A stretch of 64,000 bases of DNA from Paralithodes platypus (GCA_032716605.1 CM064573.1:9226440-9290439); one strand, 5' to 3'. Positions 20,264 to 31,045 are shown, counted from the first letter of the stretch. A program made the numbers and translations. The notes: a model not told the origin generated them from the sequence alone.

Positions 20264-20355
20264 TGAAATTAACAAACATGTGGCAGTCCGAGGATTCGAA
20301 CCCAGGACGCTCACACCAAAAATCAACACACTCATGCATTGCACCACGAAGACAG
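20264..20355 (-). mobile_element. tRNA-like SINE head
   Basis: The minus strand has TCTTCGTGGTGCAATGCATG (box A-like) and GGGTTCGAATCCTCG (box B). The same arrangement is at 40230-40318. It is attached to the repeat body at lower coordinates. Confidence 0.55.
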
Positions 20356-20769
20356 TTAAAGAATGTTGCACAAGCCTACAATTTATTATGCAGTTTCGAA
20401 TCCTGCATACCAATCCAATCCAATGTGAATGGAAATAGTAATTAATGGGGTGCTTAGCCCTCGGGAAGGCCTCTCGATAAACTACTACTGAACCAGAATT
20501 AATTATTATGTTCTCTCCACTAACCAACTTTACTCCAAAACTCTATTAATGAAATTAATGAAATTTAAGTTTTTTCAAATATTTGTTTGATTAGGGTTTA
20601 GAATTAAAATTATTTACTCCAGATTTTGGTAAGGTAATGATGGTTTGAAGTGGGAAAGACAATAATTATAAGAGATATGATTGAAGTTACATCTATGCAA
20701 TATGCAAACTGGAGCACATGGCATTTAAAAGTTTTGTAAAACATGTAGTTCAACAATAATTTAGAGGTT

Positions 20770-22909
20770 ATGAATAAACTAGGTGGGTTCGACCTGGAAG
20801 TTATGGAGGAAGTGGAGGAGATGAGCAAGGTGTTTAAGGATGAGATCTGTGCAGCATGTGAGGTGTGTGGAGTGAGGAGAAGAGGGAGGGGAGTGAAAGG
20901 TACAGCATGGTGGACAGAAGAGGTACGAATAGCTGTGGAAGAAAAGAAGAAAGCATATAGAGAGTGGTTGGGTAGCAGAGGGAATGAAGATTCCGAGAGA
21001 CAGAAACGAGCGAGGTACGTGGAGAGTAAGAGGGTGGTGAAGAGAGTAGTGAAGGAAAGTAAGAGAAGAGTAGATGAGGAATTTGGAAGGAATCTGAGTG
21101 TAAAATGGAGGGAGAGTAAGAAACTGTTCTGGAAAGAAGTCAAGAAAGTTAGGGAAGGTAGCAAGGGAAACAGTAAGGGTGTGAAAGATAAGAATGGGAG
21201 AATGCTAGCCGAGAAGCAAGAGAGTCGAAAGATGGAGGGAGTACTTCAGTGAGTTGCTAAATGAAAGGAATGAAGAGCCAGCAAACATAGCTGGATATGG
21301 TATGGGAGGGAGAAGAAGAGAAGTAGTGGAGGAGGAGGTGGGGATCAGGAGGTCAGAAGTGTGGGAAGCCATGAAAAGAGTGAAGTTGGGGAAAGCACCA
21401 GGAACAGATGGAGTGTGTGGGGAAATGTTGAGGTATGGTGGTGAGATAGTGATAGAATGGGTATGGAAAATGTGCAAACTAGCATGGGAGAAGGGGAGTG
21501 CACCCGATGACTGGAAGACTGGCATAATAGTCCCCCTATATAAGGGCAAAGGGGAAAGAGGAGTGTGTGGTAACCACCGAGGAATATGTCTTCTAAGCGT
21601 AGTAGGGAAGGTATACAGTAGGGTAGTGATTGAGAGAGTGAGAGTGAGAACGGAGAAATGGATAGGCGACGAGCAGGGAGGTTTTAGGAAGGGAAGAGGA
21701 TGTGTAGATCAGATTTTTACCCTGAATTGTGTTGTGGAGAAGTATCTGGAGAAGAAACAAAAGGTGTATGTTGCCTTTATGGACTTGGAGAAGGCCTATG
21801 ACAGAGTGGATAGAGAAGGTTTGTGGAAAGTACTTAGAATATACGGAGTAGAGGGCAAGTTGCTGAAAGCAGTGAAGAGCATGTATGAGGGTGCAAAGGC
21901 GGCAGTACGTGTGGAGAGTGAGCAGAGCGAGTTCTTTGACCTGAATGTTGGTTTGAAACAGGGGTGTGTGATGTCCCCGTGGTTGTTTACTGTATATATG
22001 GATGGAGTTATGAAAGAAATACTATCAAGAGCAGTGGATGTTGGTGTATCGCTGAAAAGGGAGGGAATTGAGTGGAAGCTACCTATACTGCTGTTTGCGG
22101 ATGATACAGTTCTGATGAGTGATAATGAATGGGAGTTGCAGGGTCTGGTAAATGAGTTTGGAACAGTGTGCGAAAAACGGAATTTGAAGGTAAATACGGG
22201 GAAGAGCAAGGTTATGGTCTTCGAAAGGGGTGAAGTCACAGAGTGTGAGGTGAAGCTGAACGGTCAGGCTATGGAGATCGTCAACTCTTTTAAGTATCTG
22301 GGCAGTGTGTTGAGTAAAGATGGGACTATGGATGAAGAGGTGCGGGAGAGGGTACAACAGGGGAAGAGGGTTGTAGGAACGCTAAAAGCAGTAACAAGAA
22401 ATAGGGTGGTCAGTATGGAAGTGAAGAAGTCCTTGCATGACAGTGTGGTAATCCCGACACTGACTTACGGAAGCGAAGCATGGACGTTGGTTGAGAGACT
22501 CAGACCAAGAGTGAGAGCAGTGGAAATGAATTACTTAAGGAGTGCGTGCGGAGTTACATGGAGGGATAGACAGACTAATGAGGAAGTAAGAAGGAGGTGT
22601 GGTGTGGAGGTAGATGTGCTGGAAAGTGTGAAAAGGAACAACTTGAGATGGTTCGGCCATATGGAACGTATGGAAAGCGAGAGAATGACTAAGAGGGTGT
22701 ATGAGAGCGAGGTGGAGGGACAGAGGGGGAGAGGTAGACCGAATATGAGGTGGAAGGATGGAGTGAGGAAGTACATGAACGAAGGTGGTGCTGGTTGGGG
22801 GGAGGGGCGTCGACTGACTGGGAACAGAGGTGCATGGGGGCGGTTCGTTCGTGGCCACCCCTTCGGGGATCACGGCGTCAGGCAATAGATAGATAGATAG
22901 ATGAATAAA
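20770..22909 (+). mobile_element. LINE Y1: 5'-truncated, with 9-bp TSD
   Basis: ATGAATAAA is repeated exactly at 20770-20778 and 22901-22909. The element starts in the linker between endonuclease and RT and ends with an ATAG repeat after the stop codon. It is nearly identical to Y2 (24829-27197), which lies in the opposite orientation. The low divergence and intact duplication indicate recent movement. Confidence 0.85.
20779..22888 (+). CDS. Reverse transcriptase, LINE Y1 (one frameshift)
   Basis: The first part, to about 21250, is a charged linker with WWTEEVRIAVEEKKKAY. A 2-nt loss in an AG run near 21222 shifts the frame. The second part, from 21254, is a 544-codon frame with KAPGTDGVCGEMLR, DDWKTGIIVPLYKGKG, GGFRKGRGCVDQIF, FMDLEKAYDRVDREG, LKQGCVMSPWLFTVYMD, LFADDTVLMSD, YGSEAWTL, RSACGVTWRDRQTNEEVRRR, RWFGHMERM and GRGRPNMRWKDGV. 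All RT catalytic aspartates are present. The C-terminal motifs resemble the RTE-like LINE proteins of many invertebrates; the clade is not certain. The endonuclease is missing by truncation. Confidence 0.75.
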
Positions 22910-23342
22910 GTTGTTTTACTAAAGAAAATAATTAGCTAAAAAATATTGCTTTGATATAGGTAAAAGATAAATAGCAGGAATGGTAATGAAATTGTGAAAG
23001 TATTGAAACTTCTACAAACTGTTTTACCAGTACAGTACCTATAATAGGCCTAGGGAACTGTAGATGAATAAAACCAGAGGAAGTGTGGGAGAATGTGTCT
23101 GGGAGGAAGACTAGTAGAAATTTTAGAGAAAATCAGAAAAATGGAAAGAAATAAGATACCCAGCGGACAAGAAACGAAATAAAGGAAAAAACTAAGAAGA
23201 AACAAAGCAAAAAATAGTGAAGACTAAACTACCGTGCACTAAAAGGAAACCAGATATACCCAACTTTGGCCTCGTGACTCCCCGAAAAACAAAAACTTTT
23301 AAAATTATTTTGGTAAAAAGTTTCCAATCCCTATAGGTTTCT
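22910..23342. other. No recognised feature
   Basis: A-rich spacer between LINE Y1 and the nested LINE block. No gene supported. Confidence 0.4.
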
Positions 23343-23532
23343 TTTCAGTTGAGGGTAAATATAATCTCTTAGTCGCTGTTTTCTAGATAATAGACGGAAA
23401 CATGAATCTACTATGTCTCTGTATCAAATATTATTACCAAGTTCTTATAATAAACACCATATTTTTGTACAAAATCTTTGTAATAACTGAACAACCGAGA
23501 TGGGAACATGGCAATTTACCATCAGCTGAAAA
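23343..23532. mobile_element. K-family MITE
   Basis: It begins TTTTCAGTTGAGGGTAAAT and ends GCAATTTACCATCAGCTGAA, inverted ends matching the copy at 3497-3685. Non-coding. Confidence 0.5.
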
Positions 23533-23837
23533 TATATCAACTATAGGCGGATTGTATACTAAAAACATGTGTAATGGGGCCTCTGGGGAGGTTGGGGTGC
23601 TAATGGCAGCACAACTGATAAATACAGTTGTAAGGGAGGAGGTGCCTCACGATTGGCAAATGAGTGTGATAGTGAATATTTTAAAAGGGAAAGGTGACTG
23701 TATGGATCAGGGCAATTACAGAAGACTGAAAATGCTCAACCAAGTTATGAAAGTTTGTGAGGGAGTACAGTAATTGAGGGTATGAATAGGGAGTAGCCCT
23801 GATGCTATTTTTGTAGTTACACATCTCCAGGAGAAGT

Positions 23838-24221
23838 CTATCTATCTATCTATCTATATGCTCAGGCCCAATCCCCATTTTGGGGGTAGCCGACTCAAGA
23901 CAGAGCAAGAACAGGGAAAACACAGAAACAACATAAAACAACAAATAAACACAGATAAAAATCACAAACTCACACACATCCAGGTCACCCAGGAGAAGAC
24001 CCAGAGACCAGGGTCACCAAGGTCGCTCCAGCACCCCCGACCACCCGGAGAGGTTCCGATCTCGGCAGGCAGACATGCAGCGGAGCCAAAGCCACAAGCC
24101 CTCCCACCACACTTCCAGGCGCACCCTTCATATTAATCGTCTCCCCGGGCCAGGCGCCTGATGGACTATTATCTAGTCCAACTTGCGCCCGACCCCTTAC
24201 TCCAAATGATCACGTGTTCAC
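23838..24221 (-). other. LINE X 3' UTR and terminal module
   Basis: From the stop near 24222 the minus strand runs through a GC-rich UTR, then TTGAGTCGGCTACCCCCAAA, ATGGGGATTGGGCCTGAGC and the ATAG repeat. The CCCC and GGGG blocks are placed to form a small stem. Inference: it is the site that the LINE protein recognises when starting reverse transcription. Confidence 0.6.
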
Positions 24222-24818
24222 TCAACTATTCACAAGCATTCTCCATTCACTCTTGTCCACCACCACTTCCCCTGCCTGATCTATAGTCATTCCTCTATCA
24301 TCCAAAGCCTTTCTTATACAGTCTCTCCATCTCAATGGGGGTCTTCCTGCCCTTCTATCTCCCCTTGTACCTGACTCACATATTCTCTTTGTAAGCCTTT
24401 CATCTCCCATTCGTTCAACATGACCATACCAGCTCAGCACCCTTCTGTCCACTCTGGCTGACAAATGTTCCTGCTGCCCCACTCTCCTACGCATCTCTTC
24501 ATTCCTCAATCTGTCTCTACGAGTAACTCCACACATACTCCTCAAGTAGCTCATCTCCATCACATCCAGCCCTCTTTTCTCCTTCTTTAGAGCCCATGTC
24601 TCAGCCCCATACATCACTGTTGGCACAACAATTCCTTGATACAGTGCACTTTTTACTTTCACTCCGAGATTTCTCGTCCTCCACATACTTCCCATTGCTC
24701 CGAAAACCTTCCTTCCTTCACACACTCTGTTTTACCTCCACTCCTGCTTATCGTTCCTCCTAGATATTTAAAACACTCTACTTGTTCCAATATTTCCCCA
24801 TCCAGCCTCACATCTAGA
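24222..24818 (-). pseudogene. LINE X C-terminal coding part
   Basis: This is the protein after the Y2 insertion: VRLDGEILEQVECFKYLGG, then YGAETWALKKEKRG, RSMCGVTRRDRLRNEEMRRR, SWYGHVERMGDERLTKR and GRPPLRWRDCIRKALDD. It ends WRMLVNS. The layout (YGAETW, CGV-RRDR, GHVERM, GRP-RW) matches that of Y and of the Z-type tail at 40781, so these are related families. A frameshift near 24725 is needed to join the first block to the rest. Confidence 0.65.
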
Positions 24819-24828
24819 TTCACCCTAT

Positions 24829-27197
24829 CTATCTATCTATCTATTGCCTGACGCCGTGATCCCCGAAGGGGTGGCCACGAACGAACCGCCCCCATGCACC
24901 TCTGTCCCCAGTCAGTCGACGCCCCTCCCCCCAACCAGCACCGCCTTCGTTCATGTAGTTCCTCACTCCATCCTTCCACCTCATATTCGGTCTACCTCTC
25001 CCCCTCTGTCCCTCCACCTCGCTCTCGTACACCCTCTTAGTCATTCTCTCGCTTTCCATACGTTCCATATGGCCGAACCATCTCAAGTTGTTCCTTTTCA
25101 CACTTTCCAGCACATCTACCTCCACACCACACCTCCTTCTTACTTCCTCATTAGTCTGTCTATCCCTCCATGTAACTCCGCACGCACTCCTTAAGTAATT
25201 CATTTCCACTGCTCTCACTCTTGGTCGGAGTCTCTCAACCAACGTCCATGCTTCGCTTCCGTAAGTCAGTGTCGGGATTACCACACTGTCATGCAAGGAC
25301 TTCTTCACTTCCATACTGACCACCCTATTTCTTGTTACTGCTTTTAGCGTTCCTACAACCCTCTTCCCCTGTTGTACCCTCTCCCGCACCTCTTCATCCA
25401 TAGTCCCATCTTTACTCAACACACTGCCCAGATACTTAAAAGAGTTGACGATCTCCATAGCCTGACCGTTCAGCTTCACCTCACACTCTGTGACTTCACC
25501 CCTTTCGAAGACCATAACCTTGCTCTTCCCCGTATTTACCTTCAAATTCCGTTTTTCGCACACTGTTCCAAACTCATTTACCAGACCCTGCAACTCCCAT
25601 TCATTATCACTCATCAGAACTGTATCATCCGCAAACAGCAGTATAGGTAGCTTCCACTCAATTCCCTCCCTTTTCAGCGATACACCAACATCCACTGCTC
25701 TTGATAGTATTTCTTTCATAACTCCATCCATATATACAGTAAACAACCACGGGGACATCACACACCCCTGTTTCAAACCAACATTCAGGTCAAAGAACTC
25801 GCTCTGCTCACTCTCCACACGTACTGCCGCCTTTGCACCCTCATACATGCTCTTCACTGCTTTCAGCAACTTGCCCTCTACTCCGTATATTCTAAGTACT
25901 TTCCACAAACCTTCTCTATCCACTCTGTCATAGGCCTTCTCCAAGTCCATAAAGGCAACATACACCTTTTGTTTCTTCTCCAGATACTTCTCCACAACAC
26001 AATTCAGGGTAAAAATCTGATCTACACATCCTCTTCCCTTCCTAAAACCTCCCTGCTCGTCGCCTATCCATTTCTCCGTTCTCACTCTCACTCTCTCAAT
26101 CACTACCCTACTGTATACCTTCCCTACTACGCTTAGAAGACATATTCCTCGGTGGTTACCACACACTCCTCTTTCCCCTTTGCCCTTATATAGGGAGACT
26201 ATTATGCCAGTCTTCCAGTCATCGGGTGCACTCCCCTTCTCCCATGCTAGTTTGCACATTTTCCATACCCATTCTATCACTATCGCACCACCATACCTCA
26301 ACATTTCCCCACACTCCATCTGTTCCTGGTGCTTTCCCCAACTTCACTCTTTTCATGGCTTCCCACACTTCTGACCTCCTGATCCCCACCTCCTCCTCCA
26401 CTACTTCTCTTCTTCTCCCTCCCATACCATATCCAGCTATGTTTGCTGGCTCTTCATTCCTTTCATTTAGCAACTCACTGAAGTACTCCCTCCATCTTTC
26501 GACTCTCTCTTGCTTCTCGGCTAGCATTCTCCCATTCTTATCTTTCACACCCTTACTGTTTCCCTTGCTACCTTCCCTAACTTTCTTGACTTCTTTCCAG
26601 AACAGTTTCTTACTCTCCCTCCATTTTACACTCAGATTCCTTCCAAATTCCTCATCTACTCTTCTCTTACTTTCCTTCACTACTCTCTTCACCACCCTCT
26701 TACTCTCCACGTACCTCGCTCGTTTCTGTCTCTCGGAATCTTCATTCCCTCTACTACCCAACCACTCTCTATATGCTTTCTTCTTTTCTTCCACAGCTAT
26801 TCTTACCTCTTCTGTCCACCATGCTGTACCTTTCACTCCCCTCCCTCTTCTCCTCACTCCACACACCTCCTCACATGCTGCACAGATCTCATCCTTAAAT
26901 ACCTTGCTCATCTCCTCCACTTCCTCCATAACTTCCAGGTCGAACCCACCTAGTCGTCTTTCCACTGCTCTCCTGTACTCCTCCCTGACTTCCTCCTCCT
27001 GCAACCTCTCCACCCTCCTCACCATTCCACCCTCCTCTCGCCTCCCTCCCGCTCTCCTCACCCACTTCTTTTGTATCCTAACCTTAGCTACCACTACATA
27101 ATGATCAGACAGACCCCCTCCAATACCCCTATACACCCTAGCATCCATCACAGATTTCTTCATTCGTTCATCCACACATACATAATCAATCAATGAC
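24829..27197 (-). mobile_element. LINE Y2: inserted in LINE X, 10-bp TSD
   Basis: TTCACCCTAT flanks it at 24819-24828 and 27198-27207. It extends further 5' than Y1, into the endonuclease end (GGGLSDHYVVVAKVRIQKKW), and ends in the same ATAG repeat. Over the 2.1 kb shared with Y1 I see only scattered differences, including short indels in AG and GT runs. Confidence 0.85.
24841..26319 (-). CDS. Reverse transcriptase, LINE Y2 (main part)
   Basis: This 492-codon frame is the counterpart of the Y1 RT: LFADDTVLMSD, FMDLEKAYDRVDREG, GSEAWTL, GHMERM and GRGRPNMRWKDGV are all present. It differs from Y1 by a few residues (for example RNYMNE where Y1 has RKYMNE). The frame is cut at its 5' end by a 2-nt loss near 26317, where Y1 keeps the full run. 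It functions, if at all, only with a complete helper, because the endonuclease is missing. Confidence 0.7.
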   Translation of the reverse strand: MECGEMLRYGGAIVIEWVWKMCKLAWEKGSAPDDWKTGIIVSLYKGKGERGVCGNHRGICLLSVVGKVYSRVVIERVRVRTEKWIGDEQGGFRKGRGCVDQIFTLNCVVEKYLEKKQKVYVAFMDLEKAYDRVDREGLWKVLRIYGVEGKLLKAVKSMYEGAKAAVRVESEQSEFFDLNVGLKQGCVMSPWLFTVYMDGVMKEILSRAVDVGVSLKREGIEWKLPILLFADDTVLMSDNEWELQGLVNEFGTVCEKRNLKVNTGKSKVMVFERGEVTECEVKLNGQAMEIVNSFKYLGSVLSKDGTMDEEVRERVQQGKRVVGTLKAVTRNRVVSMEVKKSLHDSVVIPTLTYGSEAWTLVERLRPRVRAVEMNYLRSACGVTWRDRQTNEEVRRRCGVEVDVLESVKRNNLRWFGHMERMESERMTKRVYESEVEGQRGRGRPNMRWKDGVRNYMNEGGAGWGEGRRLTGDRGAWGRFVRGHPFGDHGVRQ

Positions 27198-27856
27198 TTC
27201 ACCCTATGCTCTCCCCTATTACACACCATTACTTTACTTTTATTGACGTTCACCTTCAGTTTCCTCCTTCCACAAACCACACCAAACTCTTTGACTACCC
27301 GCTGCAGTTTCTCATCAGAATCCGCTACCAATGCTGTGTCATCAGCGAACAGCAACTGATTCAACTTCCAATCTCTACCATTCTTTCCTAATAAACCCAA
27401 TCCTCTTCCCATAGTTCTCCTTTTCACCTCCCTCACCACACCATCCATAAACATATTAAACAGCCATGGTGACATTACACAACCCTGTCGCAAACCTACC
27501 TTTACCTCAAACCATTCACTCAACTCACCATTTCCTACTCTCACACATGCTCTGCTCCCTTCATAAAAACTCTTAACTGCTTCTAACAAATTTCCTCCTA
27601 TTTCATAAATCCTTAACACCTTCCACATTGCTTCACGGTCCACACGATCATACGCTTTTTCCAAGTCCATAAAAGCCCAAAATATCTCCTTATGCTTCTC
27701 TAAATACTTCTCGCATAACTGTCTTACTGCAAACATCTGATCCACGCACCCTCTTCCCCTCCTAAAACCGCACTGTTCTTCTCCTATTGCAACTTCCGTA
27801 CACTTTATTATCCTCTCTATCAACACCCTGCCATACAGATTTCCAACCACTGACAA
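26219..27856 (-). pseudogene. In-frame fusion of LINE X RT with LINE Y2 linker
   Basis: One 545-codon frame runs from LINE X into Y2. X part: IGEEQCGFRRGRGCVDQMFA, FMDLEKAYDRVDREA, LRQGCVMSPWLFNMFMD, LLFADDTALVA, SKVMVCNRGEHRV. Y2 part: IDYVCVDERMKK, the GLSDHYVVVAKV endonuclease end, and the charged linker to KAPGTDGVWGN. The X reading frame happens to continue through the target duplication. The fused frame then leaves the Y2 RT by a frameshift. It is most likely an accident of insertion. Confidence 0.65.
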
Positions 27857-27907
27857 TAAACTAATACCTCTATAACTTTAACACTCCTGCCGATCTCCCT
27901 TCCCCTT

Positions 27908-28854
27908 TTACAACGGCACAATACATGCACTCTTCCAGTCTATTGGTACCATTGACACAGCAAAGCACACATTGAAAAGTCTCACCAACCAATCTATTAT
28001 CACATCTCTACCCTTCTGTATACACTCCACAGCAATACCATCCAAACCTTCTGCTTTTCCCGCTCTCATTTGTTTCACTGCTTCTTTCACCTCATTTTCC
28101 TCAATCCTTTCATTAATTCCCTGCCACCTGGGTGGCCTGGGTAACCTATCTCCATCCACCTCTGCTTCAATCACTGCTTCTTTTCCATCTCTTGTATTTA
28201 ACAAAGATTAAAAAAACTCTGCATATCTTTTCCTCACTTCAACTGGTTCCACTAGTAATTCTCCATTTTTATCTTTCACTGACTCTTCCCTCTTTGTCCT
28301 CCTTTCCTTACTTTATTTACCTCCTTCCAGAACATCTTTTGTTCTTCAAAATTCTCACTCAGCCTTTGACCCCACCTTTCGTTTGCATCTTTTTTCGCTT
28401 CTCTAATTTTCCGTTTTGCCTCTCTCCTTTTCTCCTTGTACCTCTCCCATACCTCAACACTACCATCCTGTAAAACCCTCTCAAAACACTGTCTCTTCTC
28501 CTCAACTGCCTTTCTCACCGTATCATTCCACCACTCGCTTCCCTTCCTGATACCTCTGCCTCCTACTTTCCTTTTGCCGCATACTACCTCTGCACTTGCT
28601 TTCACTCCTGCCTTAAACTGTTGCCATTCAACCTCTACTTCTCTCACTTCCATCCACTTTTCATTTAGTCTTTCCTTGTACTCCCTCTCTTTTTCACTCT
28701 TCTCTAACTCACTAACTTTTATTACCTCTCTTACTTCACGCTTGTCTCTTATTCTCCTGTAACTCTTAACTCTTAGCTTTCCCTCCACCAGGTAATGATC
28801 TGACATACCCTCCGCCTCACCTCTCATCACATTCACATCCAGCAGTCTACACAA
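27908..28854 (-). pseudogene. LINE X endonuclease end, linker and RT start
   Basis: Two frames on the minus strand: 28854-28276 with VMRGEAEGMSDHYLVEGKL, SEWWNDTVRKAVEEKRQ and a long charged linker; and 28204-27908 with VKQMRAGKAEGLDGIAVE and DWKSACIVPL. The same order (SDHY, WW-VR-A, GKA-G-DG, DWK) is seen in Y2. Frameshifts near 28240 and 27880 separate the pieces, so the copy is dead. Confidence 0.65.
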
Positions 28855-28869
28855 TCTTTCCCTCGTCAG

Positions 28870-29843
28870 TCCAGGAGAAGTATTAAAGGAAATATAGGGA
28901 ACTCTATTATGTCTTTGTGGATTTAGAGAAAGCCTTGGACAGGGTGCCCCGAGAGGTTATGCCGTGGGCCATGAGAAAACTGGGCATGGAGGAGTGGTTG
29001 GTGCGAGTGTTAATTAAGATATATGAGGGCTCCCGAAAGGCGGTGAGGGTGAAAGGGGTGCCGAGGGATGAGTTCTCGGTGTATGTTGGAGTGCATCAGG
29101 GTTCAGTCCGGAGCCCGCTTTTGTTTATCCTGGAGGCGCTGTCGGGTTCAGGTCGGTATACCTATGGAGCTGCTCTACGCAGATGACCTGGTGCGGATTG
29201 CTGACAGTGCAGCTGAGGCTGAGATGATGTTCCTAAGGTGGTGGGAGGGAATGGCAGATAACGGATTAAGAGGGAACGTAGGAAAGACAAAAGTCATGAT
29301 AAGTGGCAATGACCGCGGAACCACAGTACAGAGTGGTAGTTTCCCTTGTCCTGTCTATAAAAAGGGGTTCGGGTGTAATTCAATTCAGTGTTGCACATGC
29401 CAGTGATGGCTACATAGAGGTCTAGTGGTTCGAGGGGCCCCTTGTCGCAGGCCGTAAATTTTGAATGTGCCATATGTAGGGGTGTCGTAGCAGTACCAGA
29501 TCCACCTGGTAGCATAGAGTTACGGGATGTGCATCTGGAATGTGTCGATAAGTTCTCAGAGGGCGCTTAAGCATTGAGAGTATTAGTGAGGAGGTGCATT
29601 GGAGCAGGCTTAGAGGGTATGGAAAGGATGGATGAGAATAATTGTGTTAAGAAAAGAAAGTATATGAATGTGGAGGGCGTCGCAAGGAGAGGTAGATCAA
29701 GAAAGAAGTGGGATCAGGTGGTACTACAAACTGATCTCGCAGCCAAAGAACTGACTAAAGAGATGCCAAAGACTGGGCTGCCTGGATGGCCTGGTGTTCT
29801 GGAACCCCGGGGTATGAGAGAGAACGGTTCACTGTACCGGTAG
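28870..29843 (+). pseudogene. LINE Z RT core and C-terminus
   Basis: The plus strand reads YVFVDLEKALDRVPREV, YEGSRKAVRVKG, GVHQGSVRSPLLFI, LLYADDLVRIAD, a Cys-rich CPVYKKGFGCNSIQCCTCQ block, then GLEGMERMDENNCVKK and GRSRKKWDQVV. The Cys block after the RT resembles the zinc-binding insert seen in some RTE-like LINEs. Frame breaks near 29130 and 29405-29575 and several stops show decay. The catalytic ADD pair is intact. Confidence 0.65.
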
Positions 29844-29869
29844 TTTGGTTGTATCATTTCACAATTATC

Positions 29870-30357
29870 AATATTGCTACCATAATTATATTACTGTTGA
29901 CCAGTTTTGCCGTACAGTATAGTAGGTACAGTCAAAATCAATAGTTTGTAAACAAATTATGTTGATATGTGGTATACTTTTTAAGCACAATCTAGTTATT
30001 GCCAGATGTCCTAATCCCTGAAGGGGTGGCCACGAATGAATATCCTGCTTGTACCTGTCTGTTGACATTGCGATCACATATATCACATATCACTAGTACT
30101 GTACTATTTGTTTCATGTCGTAGAAGCATCGAGATGCTGTCCCTCTCTTTAGATATCACACAAATAATCAAAGTTTTCGGCGAACTATTGATTTTGACTA
30201 TTAAATATTATGATTACCGGTATTATTAATAAAGCTACAGTATATAGTTATTCATACATATAAACTTTTGAAGCCCGAGTGGTTCACATAGGATACAGTT
30301 TTAATCTCCTATCCTAATACTGTACTGTACTGTTGTACTGAAAAGTTGCTCGATATA
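29870..30357. other. LINE Y-type 3' scrap at 29996-30075 (-); otherwise unassigned
   Basis: CTGAAGGGGTGGCCACGAAT matches the minus-strand end of LINE Y2 (24860-24880). A tiny similar tail, TCTATCTATTGCCGGACGCC, occurs at 31929-31948. The rest is AT-rich without a feature. Confidence 0.5.
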
Positions 30358-30667
30358 CAGTAAACCCCCACCCTTTCGGACTAATCGGGGGAGACTCCTG
30401 TCCGAAAGTGTCAAAAGTCCGAAAAGGCCGAGTCCGAATTTCACACTCCAGCCATTCGGACTTGTCCGAATGGCTGAAATAATGTCCGAAGTTTATAAGT
30501 CCGAATACACATTCACCTAACCAGACAAGTCCGAAACTCGGCTCTTTGGTCCGAATGCGATTTAATTTTTCTCGGCCTTTCGGACAAATCCGAAAGGCTG
30601 AACCATGAGTCCGAATTGAAATGCTCGTCCAAAAGTCTTGGAATTCCGAAAGGGCTGGGGTTTACTG
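30358..30667. mobile_element. pogo/Tigger-type MITE (310 bp)
   Basis: CAGTAAACCCC at the left and GGGGTTTACTG at the right are flanked by TA. The CCCTTTCGGA and TCCGAAAGGG blocks extend the inverted ends. Inside, the word TCCGAA or its complement recurs many times. The ends share the TTCGGACT word with the Tigger-like transposon at 33389-35766, so that family of transposase is a plausible driver. Non-coding. Confidence 0.75.
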
Positions 30668-30829
30668 TAGTTATTCCATAGTCTATGACAAATTACAGTA
30701 CAGTATTTCAAGGTAAAAGAAATAGTTCATTACCACTTCCTGAAAGGTTAAGACAACATTTTAGAGGATTAATCCTATTTGGTGTGAAGCGAATGTTTTT
30801 GGACTGGCCTGGTTTCATTCCATTAGTTT

Positions 30830-31045
30830 TGGAGATTTTAAGACATTTCACCTCATTAATTTGGCAATTATAAGAGGTTTCACCATATTTAGGTGTCAAT
30901 TTTGTTCTGGGCAAGTGATAGCAGGTCTACAATTTAGGATGTCCCAGTGACATTTATCTACTAAATAATGTTAATATTTAGCTTGAAAGGTTTCTGGGTA
31001 GTCTATTTTTTAGTTTGAAGGCGGTCTGGGGAGGCGTTTTTATTA
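30830..31045 (+). mobile_element. Decayed T-family MITE
   Basis: It carries diverged T landmarks: CATTAGTTTTGGAGATTTTA, CATATTTAGGTGTCAATTTT and GTTTGAAGGCGGTCTGGGGA. Ends not defined. Confidence 0.45.

Larger units (their letters stand above)
23838..28869 (-). mobile_element. LINE X: split by LINE Y2, 12-bp TSD
   Basis: LINE X lies on the minus strand between two copies of TCCAGGAGAAGT. Its net length is about 2.65 kb after removing Y2. It starts at the end of the endonuclease domain (EGMSDHYLVEGKL), runs through RT, and ends with a 3' UTR and an ATAG repeat at 23838-23858. The last bases, GGGCCTGAGCATATAG with CCCC/GGGG pairing upstream, form the module that recurs as solo copies in the window. 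Confidence 0.85.
23540..29843 (+). mobile_element. LINE Z: RTE-like element split by LINE X
   Basis: LINE Z is read in two pieces, 23540-23837 and 28870-29843. TCCAGGAGAAGT occurs at 23826-23837 and again at 28870-28881, and the protein reading runs from LQEK at the left junction into YREL-YVFVDLEKA at the right. Everything between is the minus-strand LINE X insertion. The left piece carries the RT N-terminal block (VVREEVPHDWQMSVIV and KGKGDCMDQGNYRRLK). The element is truncated at 5' and decayed. Confidence 0.75.

Noticed and set aside
26226..27101. Plus-strand 291-codon Ser/Leu-rich frame
   Set aside because: It is the antisense of the LINE Y2 linker and RT; the motifs lie on the minus strand.
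20779..27197. Y1 and Y2 as arms of one fold-back transposon
   Set aside because: Each copy has its own different target duplication and a different 5' truncation point, so they are two insertions.
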